Shown one piece after another: positions 26,451-35,280 of a stretch of DNA of 64,000 bases; the first letter of the stretch is position 1, and each line of letters starts with the position of its first letter. Source of the DNA: Streptomyces sp. NBC_00820 (GTDB taxonomy: Bacteria > Actinomycetota > Actinomycetes > Streptomycetales > Streptomycetaceae). Both the position numbers and the translations under genes were made by a program. Location of the stretch: the NCBI RefSeq assembly GCF_036347055.1, contig NZ_CP108882.1, forward strand, positions 186,001 through 250,000. Direction: 5' to 3'. The notes under the pieces were generated by a model, which saw nothing but the letters and a program-made list of their open reading frames with translations, did no database searches and was not told the origin of the DNA.

Positions 26451-26990
26451 TTACGGTACGTTCCACCCGAGCACGACTGGCAGCTCGTGCTCGTAACCCA
26501 GCGTGCTGATCGTCCCCGGATGCGGGTGCCCGAACTGCCGCGCGGCCGACGCGTCGAGCCCCAGCCAGCGCGCGGTGAGGATGCGTGACAGGTGGCCGTG
26601 GGCAACGACGGCCACGTCGCCCTTGTCCAGCAGCGGCCGGACCCGGCCGAGGAAGGCGTCGACCCGCACCGTCACGTGCCCGAGGTCCTCGCCGGCGTCG
26701 ACGCCGTCGCGCCACAGCTCCCAGCCGGGATTGAGCTCCTGGATTTGCTCGGCGGTCAGCCCCTCATAGCGGCCGTAGTCCCACTCGATCAGGTCGGTGT
26801 CGGGCTCCGCGCCGCTCAGCCCCGCCAGTTCGGCGGTCCGCACGGCGCGAGTCAGCGGGCTGCTGTAGACGGCGGCGAACTCCCGTTCGGCCAGCCGAGG
26901 TGCGAGCGCACGCGCCACGTTCTCCCCCGCCTCGGTCAGCGGCAGGTCGGTGCGGCCGGCATGCTGGCCGGTCTGGCTCCATGCGGTCAT
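26451..26990 (-). pseudogene. Histidine phosphatase lacking its RHG catalytic motif
   Basis: A phosphoglycerate-mutase-like protein of 179 residues from ATG 26990: TGQHAGRTDLPLTEAGENVA, YSSPLTRAVRTAELAGLSGA, EWDYGRYEGLT, and the second catalytic His in VAVVAHGHLSRILTARWLGL. Intact relatives begin with a strand and RHGET directly before W-S-x-T/S-G-Q-H; here the front reads MTAWSQTGQH, so the phosphate-accepting His and Arg are gone. An IS5 remnant abuts the break on the same strand. Probably inactive. Confidence 0.78.
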
Positions 26991-27029
26991 TGTGGCTCTG
27001 CCCTGCGAGATACACACATGGGCGGCCTT

Positions 27030-27517
27030 AAGTTTGCGGAGTATCCGCCAGGACTTGAGAGTGGCCATGACCCTGGCCATGCCGGCGACGCCCACAGCAA
27101 CCGGCCGAACGGATCGGCAAAGACTTGCACGTTCGTGCCGTGCTTCTTGTGCTTCCCGGAGTAGTAGGGCCGGTCGGTGGCGACCCGGTCGATGGGCAGC
27201 AGGGTGACCGTCGAGAATCACGAACGCCTTGTGCGCGGCGGTGCCTACGGCTGTGGCGAGGTCCGGGGCGGCGGAGGCCAGGACCTCGACCGCTTCGGTG
27301 ATGTGGCGGTCAACGGTGGCGATCTCGACGCCGAACCGGCCGCGAACTGGGCGCAGGTGTGGCCGCAGCGCAGGTGGGCCAGAACCGGCAGGACCTGCCG
27401 GCCCGCGCGGAGCCGGCGCCACCGAGTGCCGCGCTTCTGACGCCGGGTGACCAGCAGGCGGGAGAGGTACGGCAGGGGCGAGTTGGACAGATCGATCCCC
27501 GATGGGTAGACAAGCAC
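27030..27517 (-). pseudogene. Degenerate IS5-family transposase
   Basis: Pieces of one transposase lie in three frames on the - strand: LPYLSRLLVTRRQKRGTRWR with VLAHLRCGHTCAQFAAG, then EIATVDRHITEAVEVLAS, then LLPIDRVATDRPYYSGKHKK followed by HGTNVQVFADPFGRLLWASP. At least two frameshifts; the C-terminal third is missing where the sequence joins the beheaded phosphatase near 27030. Confidence 0.75.
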
Positions 27518-27664
27518 GTGAAGCTCCAGGCAGCAGGTTGATCTCGGTCGACAACCCATCTACCAGGCGCTTCACCTCATGCGGACACCGTCCCCGCGCC
27601 AACTAGCCAGCTGCTCGGCCAAGTTGGAGGCATCCCACTGGCGTCCGATCCGGCCGCAAGTGTT

Positions 27665-28171
27665 ATGGAGTCATGCGTGCTGCAGGAAGAAAGTCCGCGC
27701 ACCGTCGAGCTGGACCTCGGGCACGACCTCACGACCACTGGCGGCGGCCAGCTCCTGATGGACGAGCACGGCTGCCACGTGCTCATGCCCGTCATGAACG
27801 ACCTCGGCGTGCTTGACGTCACCTTCGTCGCATGCACCCAGAGTATCTTCGGCTACCCCAATGACGAAGCGCAGGAGGGCCATCCGCTGGCCCGCGGCCT
27901 GGCCTACGGGGTCTACGAAGTGTTCGGCTCTGACTGGGCGCAGCGGCTGGAGCAGCAGAACCGGGCCTGTTTCCCGGACGTCCGCTGGGCGCCCAAGCGG
28001 CACTTCCTGATGCTCATGCACGAGTCGATGGGCGAGTTTCTGGCCGACGACGTTCGCGCCGAGTTCCACTCCAGCGTGCTCCGCGCCGGCGACTACGACC
28101 GCATCGCACACCAGGTGTTGCAGCAGGTGCTGGACGCGACCACGCCGACCATGCTGCTCCACCGAGCCTGA
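27665..28171 (+). CDS. Conserved hypothetical protein
   Basis: A 168-residue soluble protein (MESCVLQEESPRTVELDLGH to MLLHRA) with a patterned core: VLDVTFVACTQSIFGYPNDE, AYGVYEVFGSDWAQRLEQQN, PKRHFLMLMHESMGEFLADD. The block CTQSxFGYPNDEA recurs in a family of Streptomyces hypothetical proteins. An alternative start is GTG 27677. Function unknown. A terminator follows. Confidence 0.68.
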   Translation: MESCVLQEESPRTVELDLGHDLTTTGGGQLLMDEHGCHVLMPVMNDLGVLDVTFVACTQSIFGYPNDEAQEGHPLARGLAYGVYEVFGSDWAQRLEQQNRACFPDVRWAPKRHFLMLMHESMGEFLADDVRAEFHSSVLRAGDYDRIAHQVLQQVLDATTPTMLLHRA

Positions 28172-28176
28172 GGTTG

Positions 28177-28201
28177 GAAGGGCTCAAGGTAGAAGCCCTT
28201 C
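28177..28201 (+). terminator. Terminator hairpin
   Basis: GAAGGGCT and AGCCCTTC, 8-bp perfect arms with a 9-base loop, starting 6 bp after the hypothetical gene's stop codon. Confidence 0.6.
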
Positions 28202-28310
28202 AGGCAGGTCGCCGCAGTCTTCAACACGCCGTGCCCGTAAGGGCGTTTCCCCTCTCGCCACGGCAGACCGAACGGCCCCGGTGCGTTGACCGGTCGGCGT
28301 CGGGGGCGCC

Positions 28311-28847
28311 TCAGGAGCGTGGCTCCAGCACCTCCACGGCGCCGGTGTCGGTGTCGTAGCTGCGCAGGGTGACGAGTTGGACCGACAGCGGCGGGGCCGG
28401 CAGCAGTTCGGGGATCCGTCGGCCGGTGAAGGCACCAGGGCGCCGGGTACGGCCGAGGGTGACGTGCGGGCTCCAGCGCCCGGGTTCATGGAAGGGGTTG
28501 AGGGTCTCGGGCGGGCTGTCCGAGGCCACCGCCTCCCACACCCGGCGGTGCAAGCCGGCCAGCACGGAGTCGGGATCCAGTGCCCAAGCCAGTACCGAGG
28601 TCGGCCGCTCGAAGCGGACCACGCCGGTGAACCGCACGGGCAACGGCAGGGCGGCAGCCACCTCGGCGAGCTCCCAGCGGATCGGGGCGGTCAGCTCCGG
28701 GCAGGCGGCCAGGGTGAGGTGCGGGCTGTTCGTCGGTGAGCGGTGACGCGCCTGACTGGGCAGCCCCGCGTCCGCGAGCCGCCGCCAGGCCTCACGAACC
28801 GCCACCTCCGACGCCTCATCCAACAGAAGCTCGACCGTACGCACCAC
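28311..28847 (-). CDS. 2'-5' RNA ligase / 2H phosphoesterase family protein
   Basis: A 178-residue protein from GTG 28847 with the two H-x-T motifs of the 2H phosphoesterase superfamily: SPHLTLAACPE (first) and SPHVTLGRTRR (second), spaced about 80 residues apart. Members cleave or form 2',5' or cyclic phosphodiester bonds in RNA or nucleotides. No partner genes are adjacent. Confidence 0.9.
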   Translation of the reverse strand: MVRTVELLLDEASEVAVREAWRRLADAGLPSQARHRSPTNSPHLTLAACPELTAPIRWELAEVAAALPLPVRFTGVVRFERPTSVLAWALDPDSVLAGLHRRVWEAVASDSPPETLNPFHEPGRWSPHVTLGRTRRPGAFTGRRIPELLPAPPLSVQLVTLRSYDTDTGAVEVLEPRS

Positions 28848-29210
28848 CGCAGCCTACCGACGATCACCCACGAAACCCTCGCTCACCCCCACCAGCCAGG
28901 CCGCCGAGCCGCGGGCACGGTCAAGGTTGGAGAGAGACCTTCTCCGATGACGTCGTCGCGGCCGCGATGGTCGGCCGTCCGGTCCCCCACGCCGAGGTGT
29001 CCGTCACCGAGCTCCGCCGTCTTCTCGCCTGCGCCGAGCGAGACCTGATTGGCTTCGCTGCCCTCAGAAGCCGTTGTCATAACGATCTTGGTGAGCATGG
29101 GTTCGAATGCGGCGGCTCGGTCGGGCGATCTTCGGTCTGTCCGTGCATGAAGACAGGGCCTCTGGTGCAGCTCGGGGTTGTTGAAACCTTGAGCACACCA
29201 GGAGGTCCTG
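28848..29210. other. Gene-poor stretch with a possible IstB scrap
   Basis: No complete gene. On the + strand 28931-28999 reads FSDDVVAAAMVGRPVPHAEV, resembling the ending of IS21 IstB ATPases (A-x-A-M-x-D-R-x-x-H-H-A-E-V), with key residues altered. Very weak evidence. Confidence 0.3.
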
Positions 29211-29745
29211 TTGTCGCTGTTCCATGCCCTCGCACCGGCTGGCGCCAACTCGGCTTCACCTGAGTGTGATTGCCTTGCTCATCGGTTCGGGAATGCCGGC
29301 GACCGACCGTACAGGCGACCGACGTATCCGTCCGACATGAGCGATGCGGAGTGGGCCGTCGTGCGCGACGCGATGCCCGTCCCTGCCTGGCTAGAAGGCC
29401 GGGGTGGGCAGCCGGAGGGCTACTGCCGCCGTCAGATGGTCGACGCAGTGCGCTACTTGGTCGCTGGCGGTATCACCTGGCGGGCGATGCCGGCGGACTT
29501 CCCCGAGTGGGATCGCGTCTACGCCTTCTTCCGACGGTGGCGCGACGCGGGCCTGGTCGCCGAGTTCCACGACCGGCTGCGGGACCGGGTCCGCCAGGCC
29601 GCCGGCCGGGACCGAGAGCCGACCGCCGGGATCATCGACGCGCAGTCGGTCAAGGCCGCCGCATCAGTGCCCGCCGCGAGCAGGGGCTTCGACGGCGCAA
29701 AGAAGGCCAAAGGCCGCAAACGGCACCTTCACGGTCGCCCGCGCC
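29211..29745 (+). pseudogene. IS5-family transposase, N-terminal half
   Basis: YRRPTYPSDMSDAEWAVVRD, then GYCRRQMVDAVRYLVAGGIT, WRAMPADFPEWDRVYAFFRR and the first catalytic Asp in TAGIIDAQSVKAAAS. After AKKAKGRKRHLH (about 29735) homology stops and the frame runs into unrelated sequence, so the second Asp and Glu are lost. Truncated copy. Confidence 0.85.
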
Positions 29746-29919
29746 CCGGACCTGCCCACGTCGGTCGTACGCGGGCCGGTGGAGCCGTCAACTGCGGCCC
29801 GTCCGCAGCCCGGGCTCGGCCTTGACGCCTACGTCAACGTTGATGGGACCCGGCAACACAGCGTCTCTCATTCGGCCGTCTACCGCGTGACCTGCGCAGG
29901 CGGGACGCGTTCACGGGGC

Positions 29920-30177
29920 ATGCGAAAGATCATCACTTGCGGCCTGCTGGCCGCCGCGGCCCTTTCTGCCGCCACGCCCGCCTTCGCCGACAACGACAGC
30001 AACTTCGGCAGCGGGGTCAACGCGACGAACAACTGGAACTTCACGGCATCCGACGTGTGCATCCAGGAATTTGCGGTGGTGCCCGCCCTGAGCGACTGGA
30101 CCGGCAACCACAAGAACAACTGCTCCAACGGCAACGTCCTCGACCACTCCGGCAGCACGCTGCCGTCCGATCACTGA
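29920..30177 (+). CDS. Small secreted protein
   Basis: An 85-residue protein from ATG 29920. Residues 1-24 are a signal peptide (MRKIITCGLLAAAALSAATP, AFA cleavage). The mature part is 61 residues, rich in Asn (13 of 61) with two Cys that could form a disulfide (SDVCIQEFA, HKNNCSNGN). Its size, Asn-rich composition and export recall small surface proteins such as rodlins or chaplins, but it lacks their repeats; function unknown. Confidence 0.68.
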   Translation: MRKIITCGLLAAAALSAATPAFADNDSNFGSGVNATNNWNFTASDVCIQEFAVVPALSDWTGNHKNNCSNGNVLDHSGSTLPSDH

Positions 30178-30506
30178 CAACCACCGCATCGATGCAGCTC
30201 GCCCGGGATCCCGGACTCCGGGCGGGCTGCAAGGTCTGCGACGAAAGGGCAGCCACAGGCGAGTGACGCTGGGCCATCGGCCCTGAACGGCCGCACCACG
30301 GACCTGGCACAGCCCTCTCCCTCCCACCGAAAGCGGCTTTCCCGTGCCCACGCGAGGGCCCGATTCCTGCGAGCCGTCAACCTGCCGGGCGCCGAAGCCG
30401 GTGATGGCTCCTGCGCCGAGCCGCCGCCGTCGGGACCGACGGACCCCCTACCGACTTCGCGGCCACCAGAACGATGCCGACGCCATGCGCAGGGGAGTCG
30501 ACGCGC
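30178..30506. other. Intergenic, no gene seen
   Basis: No frame with family resemblance or ribosome binding site on either strand. Confidence 0.35.
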
Positions 30507-30959
30507 GTGTCTCCTGACCTCACTCGCAACGACGAACAGCTCGGCAACAGGCCCGCCAACTGCCCATACTGCGAAACAGAGTTCCTCCCGAACTCGAGGC
30601 AGATCCACTGCTCTCCCCGCTGCAAGCGCGCTGCCCACCGACGCGCTCCCGCCGCCCTGGTCGCCCGCACCTGCCCGGTCTGCGAGGGCGTCATCACCGC
30701 GAACCCCCGACTGCGCCAGATCTGCTGCTCCCCCAAATGCCGTCGCGAGCCGGAGAGACAACGCACCCGGACCCGCGACGAAGAACGAGCACGCCGCCTG
30801 GTCGAACACCCCCGGGCCCTTCCCGCCCGCCCCGCAGCCAGCAGCCCCGGCAACCGTCGACCTCCTGGCACCGACGGCCCTCCGGGACTGTCCCCCCTGC
30901 GACCAGTTTTCGCGTTGGGGCTCCGCGCCGTCGAGCACGAGCTCAAGCGGACGGCGTGA
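30507..30959 (+). CDS. Small double zinc-ribbon-like protein
   Basis: A 150-residue protein from GTG 30507 (GGGGAG about 10 bases upstream). It has two repeats of a four-cysteine unit: CPYCETEFLPNSRQIHCSPR then CK, and CPVCEGVITANPRLRQICCS then PKC. This should bind two zinc ions, one per CxxC...CxxxC unit. The rest is Arg/Pro-rich and probably disordered. Likely a nucleic-acid-binding accessory protein; no specific function. It overlaps the convergent GNAT gene by 17 bp. Confidence 0.6.
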   Translation: MSPDLTRNDEQLGNRPANCPYCETEFLPNSRQIHCSPRCKRAAHRRAPAALVARTCPVCEGVITANPRLRQICCSPKCRREPERQRTRTRDEERARRLVEHPRALPARPAASSPGNRRPPGTDGPPGLSPLRPVFALGLRAVEHELKRTA

Positions 30960-31482
30960 CCGGGGAGCGCAAGCCGAGCCACTGCTCGGCGTCCCAGGCT
31001 TGGAACCGCTCCACCTCGGTGAACCCCAGCTTTGCCGCGAGTCGCATCGAGCCGACGTTGGCGGTCTGGGTGGTGAGCACCACCGGCTCGCCGAGAAGGA
31101 CGCCGTCGAACCAATTGAGCGCCGCCGCGCACGCCTCGGCGGCATACCCGAATCCCCACGCCCGCGGCAGGAACAGGTAGCCGAGATCGGCCTTCCCCAC
31201 AGCAGCAGGGCAGCGATGCTCCGTTGCCCTCGTGAGCAGGATCTGGCCGATCATCGCCCCGTCGAGATCAACGACGAAACTTCCCGGCCGCCGCCCGGGC
31301 ACCTCGGGCATCTCGCGCTCAAGCTCGTCACGTGGCCGGGGTCCGCCAAGGTAGGCGTGCACCTCTGGCGACGCCAGCAGCTCGATGAACGCCGCACGGT
31401 CCCGGGCCTCCGGCTCTCGGAGCACGAGCCGCTCGGTCTTGATCGGGTCAGGCGGCCAGGCGACGGGTCCGAGTTCGGTCAT
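30943..31482 (-). CDS. GNAT-family N-acetyltransferase (RimJ/RimL type)
   Basis: A 179-residue protein from ATG 31482 (TTG 31518 also in frame). It has the RimJ/RimL layout: PIKTERLVLREPEARDRAAF, GSFVVDLDGAMIGQILL, the acetyl-CoA-binding segment LGYLFLPRAWGFGYAAEACA and the end VVLTTQTANVGSMRLAAKLG then FTEVERF. Acceptor unknown; in this subgroup acceptors include ribosomal protein N-termini, amino acids and antibiotics. Confidence 0.9.
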   Translation of the reverse strand: MTELGPVAWPPDPIKTERLVLREPEARDRAAFIELLASPEVHAYLGGPRPRDELEREMPEVPGRRPGSFVVDLDGAMIGQILLTRATEHRCPAAVGKADLGYLFLPRAWGFGYAAEACAAALNWFDGVLLGEPVVLTTQTANVGSMRLAAKLGFTEVERFQAWDAEQWLGLRSPVTPSA

Positions 31483-32024
31483 GCCGGCCAACCAATCAGC
31501 AGGTTCGGCAATGATCAAGGCTCACGGACCGATCAAGCCAACGGCCCGCGCCCCACACTCACCACCGGGGCCGTGCAGGCCCGATCCGATCCATCCGCCA
31601 ATGATCAGGCATGACCAAAACCCGCATTCTGGTGATCAAGGACCGCTCTCCGCCCCCATCCTCCCCAGACAGGTCAAAGACCAAGCAAGCGGGGCGAGGA
31701 GCAGCCCCGGCCATTTTCAAAGCTCTGGCCGCAGTTCCGTGTTCCCAGGTCAACGGCAGGAACACGGGATCCTTTCACCAGGGTGCTTCCTGCTGCGGCG
31801 AGCCTCGGAACTGATCGCGACGACATGGCGGGCTCATCCGAGTCCGGCCAGAGGGCTCGAACGCGTCCGTTTCGCACTCGCCCTGGCCACGATGGCGGAC
31901 GCGCGTGGCGGCTACCCAGGGCCTGCCGCGGTGGCGTAGCGTTCCTCGTCGGACCCTATGACGGTGTCCTAATGTTCGACCTTGGTCGTGGGCGACGTTC
32001 CGACTCGGCAGGCGGTGGAGCGGC
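31483..32024. other. Gene-poor region before ppk2
   Basis: No complete gene. A + frame ending at 31939 (GLERVRFALALATMADARGG) looks weakly coding and may be a remnant. GGACC and GTCC arms at 31951-31969 upstream of ppk2 do not have the spacing of the other candidate OsdR boxes. Confidence 0.35.
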
Positions 32025-32828
32025 ATGGCCGGCAAGAAGGCGGCACACCTGCCGCGCGCAACGTACGAGAAGGAACTGCTGCATCTGCAGACCGAGTTGG
32101 TGAAGCTGCAGGAGTGGGTGCGGGCGGAGGGCGCCCGACTGGTCGTCGTCTTCGAGGGACGGGACGCGGCAGGCAAGGGGGGCGCCATCAAGCGGGTCGC
32201 CGAGCGTCTCAATCCGCGGGTGGCGCGGATCGCGGCACTCCCGAAGCCGACCGACCGCGAGCGCACACAGTGGTACTTCCAGCGGTACGTGGAGCATCTG
32301 CCGGCCGCGGGGGAGATCGTGCTGTTCGACAGGTCCTGGTACAACCGCGCCGGGGTCGAGCACGTGATGGGCTTCTGCACCAAGGAGGAGTACCACCTCT
32401 TCATGCGGCAGTGCCCGATCTTCGAGCGGATGCTGGTGGAGGACGGAATCCTGCTGCGCAAATACTGGTTCTCGGTGAGCGACACCGAGCAGCAGGAGCG
32501 GTTCCGGCGCCGGCTGAAAGATCCGCTGCGCCGCTGGAAACTGTCGCCGATGGACCTGGAGTCGATCACCCGCTGGGAGACGTACTCACGGGCGAAGGAC
32601 GAGATGATGGTCCACACCGACATCGCCGAGGCGCCCTGGTACGTCGTCGAGAGCGACGACAAACACCGGGCGCGCCTCAACATGATCGCCCACCTGCTGG
32701 ACTCCGTGCCGTACCACGAGGTACCACCGCCGGTTCTCGAACTGCCTCCTCGGCCGCCGTCGACCGGATACGAGCGGCCTCCGCGCGATCTGCAGACGTA
32801 CGTCCCCGATCACACCGCGAGCCTCTGA
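32025..32828 (+). CDS. ppk2: Polyphosphate kinase 2
   Basis: A 267-residue PPK2 of the one-domain class, making NTP or ADP from polyphosphate or the reverse. Walker A is EGRDAAGKGGAIKRV (residues 44-58), Walker B LFDRSWYNRAGVEHV (Asp102), and the lid region is EERFRRRLKDPLRRWKLSPM-like (QERFRRRLKDPLRRWKLSPM). The length fits short PPK2. It opens the stress/dormancy-like block, where reserve energy from polyphosphate would make sense. Confidence 0.95.
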   Translation: MAGKKAAHLPRATYEKELLHLQTELVKLQEWVRAEGARLVVVFEGRDAAGKGGAIKRVAERLNPRVARIAALPKPTDRERTQWYFQRYVEHLPAAGEIVLFDRSWYNRAGVEHVMGFCTKEEYHLFMRQCPIFERMLVEDGILLRKYWFSVSDTEQQERFRRRLKDPLRRWKLSPMDLESITRWETYSRAKDEMMVHTDIAEAPWYVVESDDKHRARLNMIAHLLDSVPYHEVPPPVLELPPRPPSTGYERPPRDLQTYVPDHTASL

Positions 32829-32860
32829 GCCGCACACGGCCGCCGCGGGACGACGGCACG

Positions 32861-33619
32861 TCACTGTGCCGGTCCCCCTTCGAACAGTTCTCCGAGATCG
32901 TGTACGACGATGTCGGCGCCGTACCGCAGCAGTCTCTCCCCGGTGTCCGTACCGCCCGCGCGGTCCACGCCCACGACGACGGCGAAGTGTCCGCGGCAGC
33001 CGGCCTCGACGCCGGCCAGGGCGTCCTCCACGACCGCGGTGCGCTCGGCCGGGACGCCCAGCCGTCGGGCCGCCTCCAGAAAGAGGTCGGGCTGCGGCTT
33101 GCCCGCCAACCCGAGCCGAGTCGCCTCGCCGCCGTCGACCAGCACATCGAAGAGGTCCAGCACACCGGCGAGGGTGAGGAGCTCCCGGGCGTGTCGCGAT
33201 GCGGAGGCCGCGGCGACGGGAATTCCTGCCCGACGCAGGACCCGTACCAGCCGTACAGTGCCCGGATAGGCTCGGACGCCGTGCGCGCGCAGGTGCTCGG
33301 TGAACAAGCGCTCCTTCACCGCCGCCACCGCGCGAGCCGCCTCCGACGACGGGGCGAGGCCGCGTGACGCAAGGAACGCGGCGGCGCCATCGAGCCGGGA
33401 CCTGCCGTCCACGTACCGCAGGTAGTCGTCGCGGGTGTCGAACGGGCGCCGCTGCATGGGATCCTCGGGTGGGTGCTCGCTGACGAAGGCGTCGAAAGCC
33501 GCCTTCCAGGCAGCCGCGTGCAGCCGGGCCGAGTCGGTGATCACCCCGTCGGTGTCGAGAACGACCGCGTCGACGTCACGCAGCACCGGCGCGAGCGCGG
33601 CGCGGGACCGTACTCCCAT
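32861..33619 (-). CDS. HAD-superfamily beta-phosphoglucomutase-like protein
   Basis: A 252-residue HAD subfamily I enzyme. Motif I VVLDTDGVITDS (Asp22 nucleophile, Asp24 acid), motif II VAAASASRHA, motif III KPQPDLFLEAARRLG, motif IV VVEDALAGVEAGCRG. The cap with RPFDTRDDYLRYVDGRSRLD is that of beta-phosphoglucomutases associated with GH65 phosphorylases; such a phosphorylase is at 48328. Together they could convert a beta-glucose-1-phosphate product to glucose-6-phosphate. Convergent with ppk2. Confidence 0.9.
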   Translation of the reverse strand: MGVRSRAALAPVLRDVDAVVLDTDGVITDSARLHAAAWKAAFDAFVSEHPPEDPMQRRPFDTRDDYLRYVDGRSRLDGAAAFLASRGLAPSSEAARAVAAVKERLFTEHLRAHGVRAYPGTVRLVRVLRRAGIPVAAASASRHARELLTLAGVLDLFDVLVDGGEATRLGLAGKPQPDLFLEAARRLGVPAERTAVVEDALAGVEAGCRGHFAVVVGVDRAGGTDTGERLLRYGADIVVHDLGELFEGGPAQ

Positions 33620-33870
33620 GAAGGCTCCTCTCCCTTACGGACGTCCTTTGGGATGAGAATCCATGCAGGTGGGGAACTACCGCCACCCGGTGTCCGCGTC
33701 TCGGAGCGGCGTGCGACCCATACGGCCGATATACGCCCAGGGTGCCCTGCCCTCCGCCGAGCCCCGATGACCACGGGGTCTGCCGCATGGTGCGACGGCA
33801 GGATCGGCTCCCCGAGTACGGTGATGTCGCACGACCTCGTCCTGCCGCTTCCCGGGCAGCATGCAAGCGC

Positions 33871-34368
33871 CTACGGAATGGGAATTCCGCGTTGCGGCTC
33901 CGTTCCGCAAGGTGACAGCCCTGGCAGCGTAGCCCTTATGTGCGACGCCTCCTGTGCCTGTCCGGTGTGCGGGTGCAGACCGGCCGCAGCAGCCACGTAG
34001 TCCTGCGCCGTGAGCAGGCCGGTCAGACGTCCGTGCGGGTCGGTGACCGGCAGTGCGTCCACCTGTTCTTCGGCCATCATGGCCGCCGCGTGGAGCGTCG
34101 ATTCCTCCGGATGAACCGTGACCGTGCGACGCCCGTACACGAGGTCGCGCACTCTCCGGCGAGACAGTGTCACTGCTGGGGCCGCGCAGGCGACGGCGAG
34201 TTCGGCGCGGTCCAGCACACCGGCGCAGCAGCCGTCCTGCCGGACCACCGGCAGATGGCGCTGCCCGGACCGCTCGACCACCTCCCAGGCCATCAGCAGC
34301 GTCTCGTCCTCGCTGATCGAGTGTGGCGCCCGTTGCATCAGGCCACCCACGGTGGGTCTCTCATCCAC
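33871..34368 (-). CDS. Tandem CBS-domain protein
   Basis: A 165-residue protein with two CBS domains: GGLMQRAPHSISEDETLLMA to LPVVRQDGCCAGVLDRAEL, and RDLVYGRRTVTVHPEESTLH to LPVTDPHGRLTGLLTAQDY. CBS pairs bind adenine nucleotides and report energy charge. No effector domain is attached; the C-terminal 30 residues are likely disordered. Confidence 0.88.
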   Translation of the reverse strand: MDERPTVGGLMQRAPHSISEDETLLMAWEVVERSGQRHLPVVRQDGCCAGVLDRAELAVACAAPAVTLSRRRVRDLVYGRRTVTVHPEESTLHAAAMMAEEQVDALPVTDPHGRLTGLLTAQDYVAAAAGLHPHTGQAQEASHIRATLPGLSPCGTEPQRGIPIP

Positions 34369-34407
34369 GGCTTCCTCCTCCAGTCAGCGCCGGCCGGCCC
34401 CAAGAAC

Positions 34408-34541
34408 GTCACCGGTGGTTTTCCTCAGGACGGTCAGGTGGTGGTGAGCCTCGGCCAGGTATCTGCTCCTGACCGTCACCGGTGGTTTTCCTCAGGACGG
34501 TCAGGTGGTGGTGAGCCTCGGCCAGGTATCTGCTCCTGACC
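34408..34541. repeat. Perfect 67-bp tandem duplication
   Basis: 34408-34474 is repeated exactly at 34475-34541 (each copy begins GTCACCGGTGG and ends CTCCTGACC). The period is not a multiple of three and no gene covers it, so it appears to be a recent non-coding duplication between two CBS genes. Confidence 0.95.
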
Positions 34542-34755
34542 CTCATCCGAGCCACGGCGCACGTCATGAGCCGGTAGGGCCAATGTGAGGGGGCCATTGG
34601 GCCCTCGTATCCCGGAGTCGGAACAACCAGAACCCGCCGATGGAGCATCTGAGTCGCCGGCGGGCACGGCCCGCCGGACGAGGCGCTCGCTACCACGGAT
34701 GTGCACGGAGTCCCTCGCGAGGGCCGGAACAGGCGGGGTAGGGATCCAGCGGGTG
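34542..34755. other. Upstream region of the cNMP-CBS operon
   Basis: No gene. Contains GGGCC-ATTG-GGCCC at 34592-34605, a second palindrome of the same design as the box at 34756-34769. Confidence 0.4.
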
Positions 34756-34769
34756 GGGCCTGGCGTCCC
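34756..34769. promoter_or_regulatory. Candidate OsdR/DevR-type box upstream of the cNMP-CBS operon
   Basis: GGGCC-TGGC-GTCCC, 62 bp before the start codon at 34831. It shares form and distance with boxes upstream of 37470, 42988 and 43764. Confidence 0.45.
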
Positions 34770-34830
34770 GTGGTGAATGGCCGGTGAGGGGCGCACGCTG
34801 GGATCAGGAACCACGAAGGGAGCCGGTGCG

Positions 34831-35280
34831 ATGACCTCCGCCATCACCACCATGAACGCGGCGCTCCCCGCCGAGTATCGTGAACAGCTGATGCGGGCCG
34901 CCCACCAGGTCTCCTTCGAGGCCGGGACCCGTCTGTTCGAGGAGGGTCGGCGCGCGGACCGCTTCTGGATCGTGCGTACAGGGACTGTGGCCCTCGACCT
35001 GCACGTCCCCGGCCGCCGTCCCGCCGTCGTCGAATCCCTCGGCCACGGTGAACTGGTCGGCTGGTCCTGGCACTTCCCGCCGTACATCTGGCACCTGGGC
35101 GCCGAAGCGCTGAGCCCGGTGCGGGCCTGGGAGTTCGAGGCCGAGGCGGTCCGGACGAACGCCGAGTTCGGCCGGGCGACAGCGGTCTGGGTCGGCCGGG
35201 TGGTCGCCCAGCGGCTGCACGCCTCCCGCGTCCGGCTGCTGGATCTCTACGCACCCTACGGCAGCGGAGGCCTGACATGA
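34831..35280 (+). CDS. Cyclic-nucleotide-binding domain protein
   Basis: A 149-residue Crp-like sensory domain from ATG 34831 (GAAGGGAG upstream): VSFEAGTRLFEEGRRADRFW, IVRTGTVALDLHVPGR, VVESLGHGELVGWSW. There is no C-terminal DNA-binding wing, so it is a stand-alone ligand domain. The stop overlaps the next start (ATGA), coupling it to a CBS-BON protein. This pairing suggests both report metabolic state. Confidence 0.85.
   Translation: MTSAITTMNAALPAEYREQLMRAAHQVSFEAGTRLFEEGRRADRFWIVRTGTVALDLHVPGRRPAVVESLGHGELVGWSWHFPPYIWHLGAEALSPVRAWEFEAEAVRTNAEFGRATAVWVGRVVAQRLHASRVRLLDLYAPYGSGGLT

Noticed and set aside
28931..28999. IstB transposition ATPase
   Set aside because: Only about 20 residues resemble the IstB C-terminus and the key residues differ; noted only as a possible scrap.
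34408..34541. Tandem repeat as a CRISPR array
   Set aside because: Only two copies, 67 bp each, directly adjoining with no spacers; no cas genes in the window.
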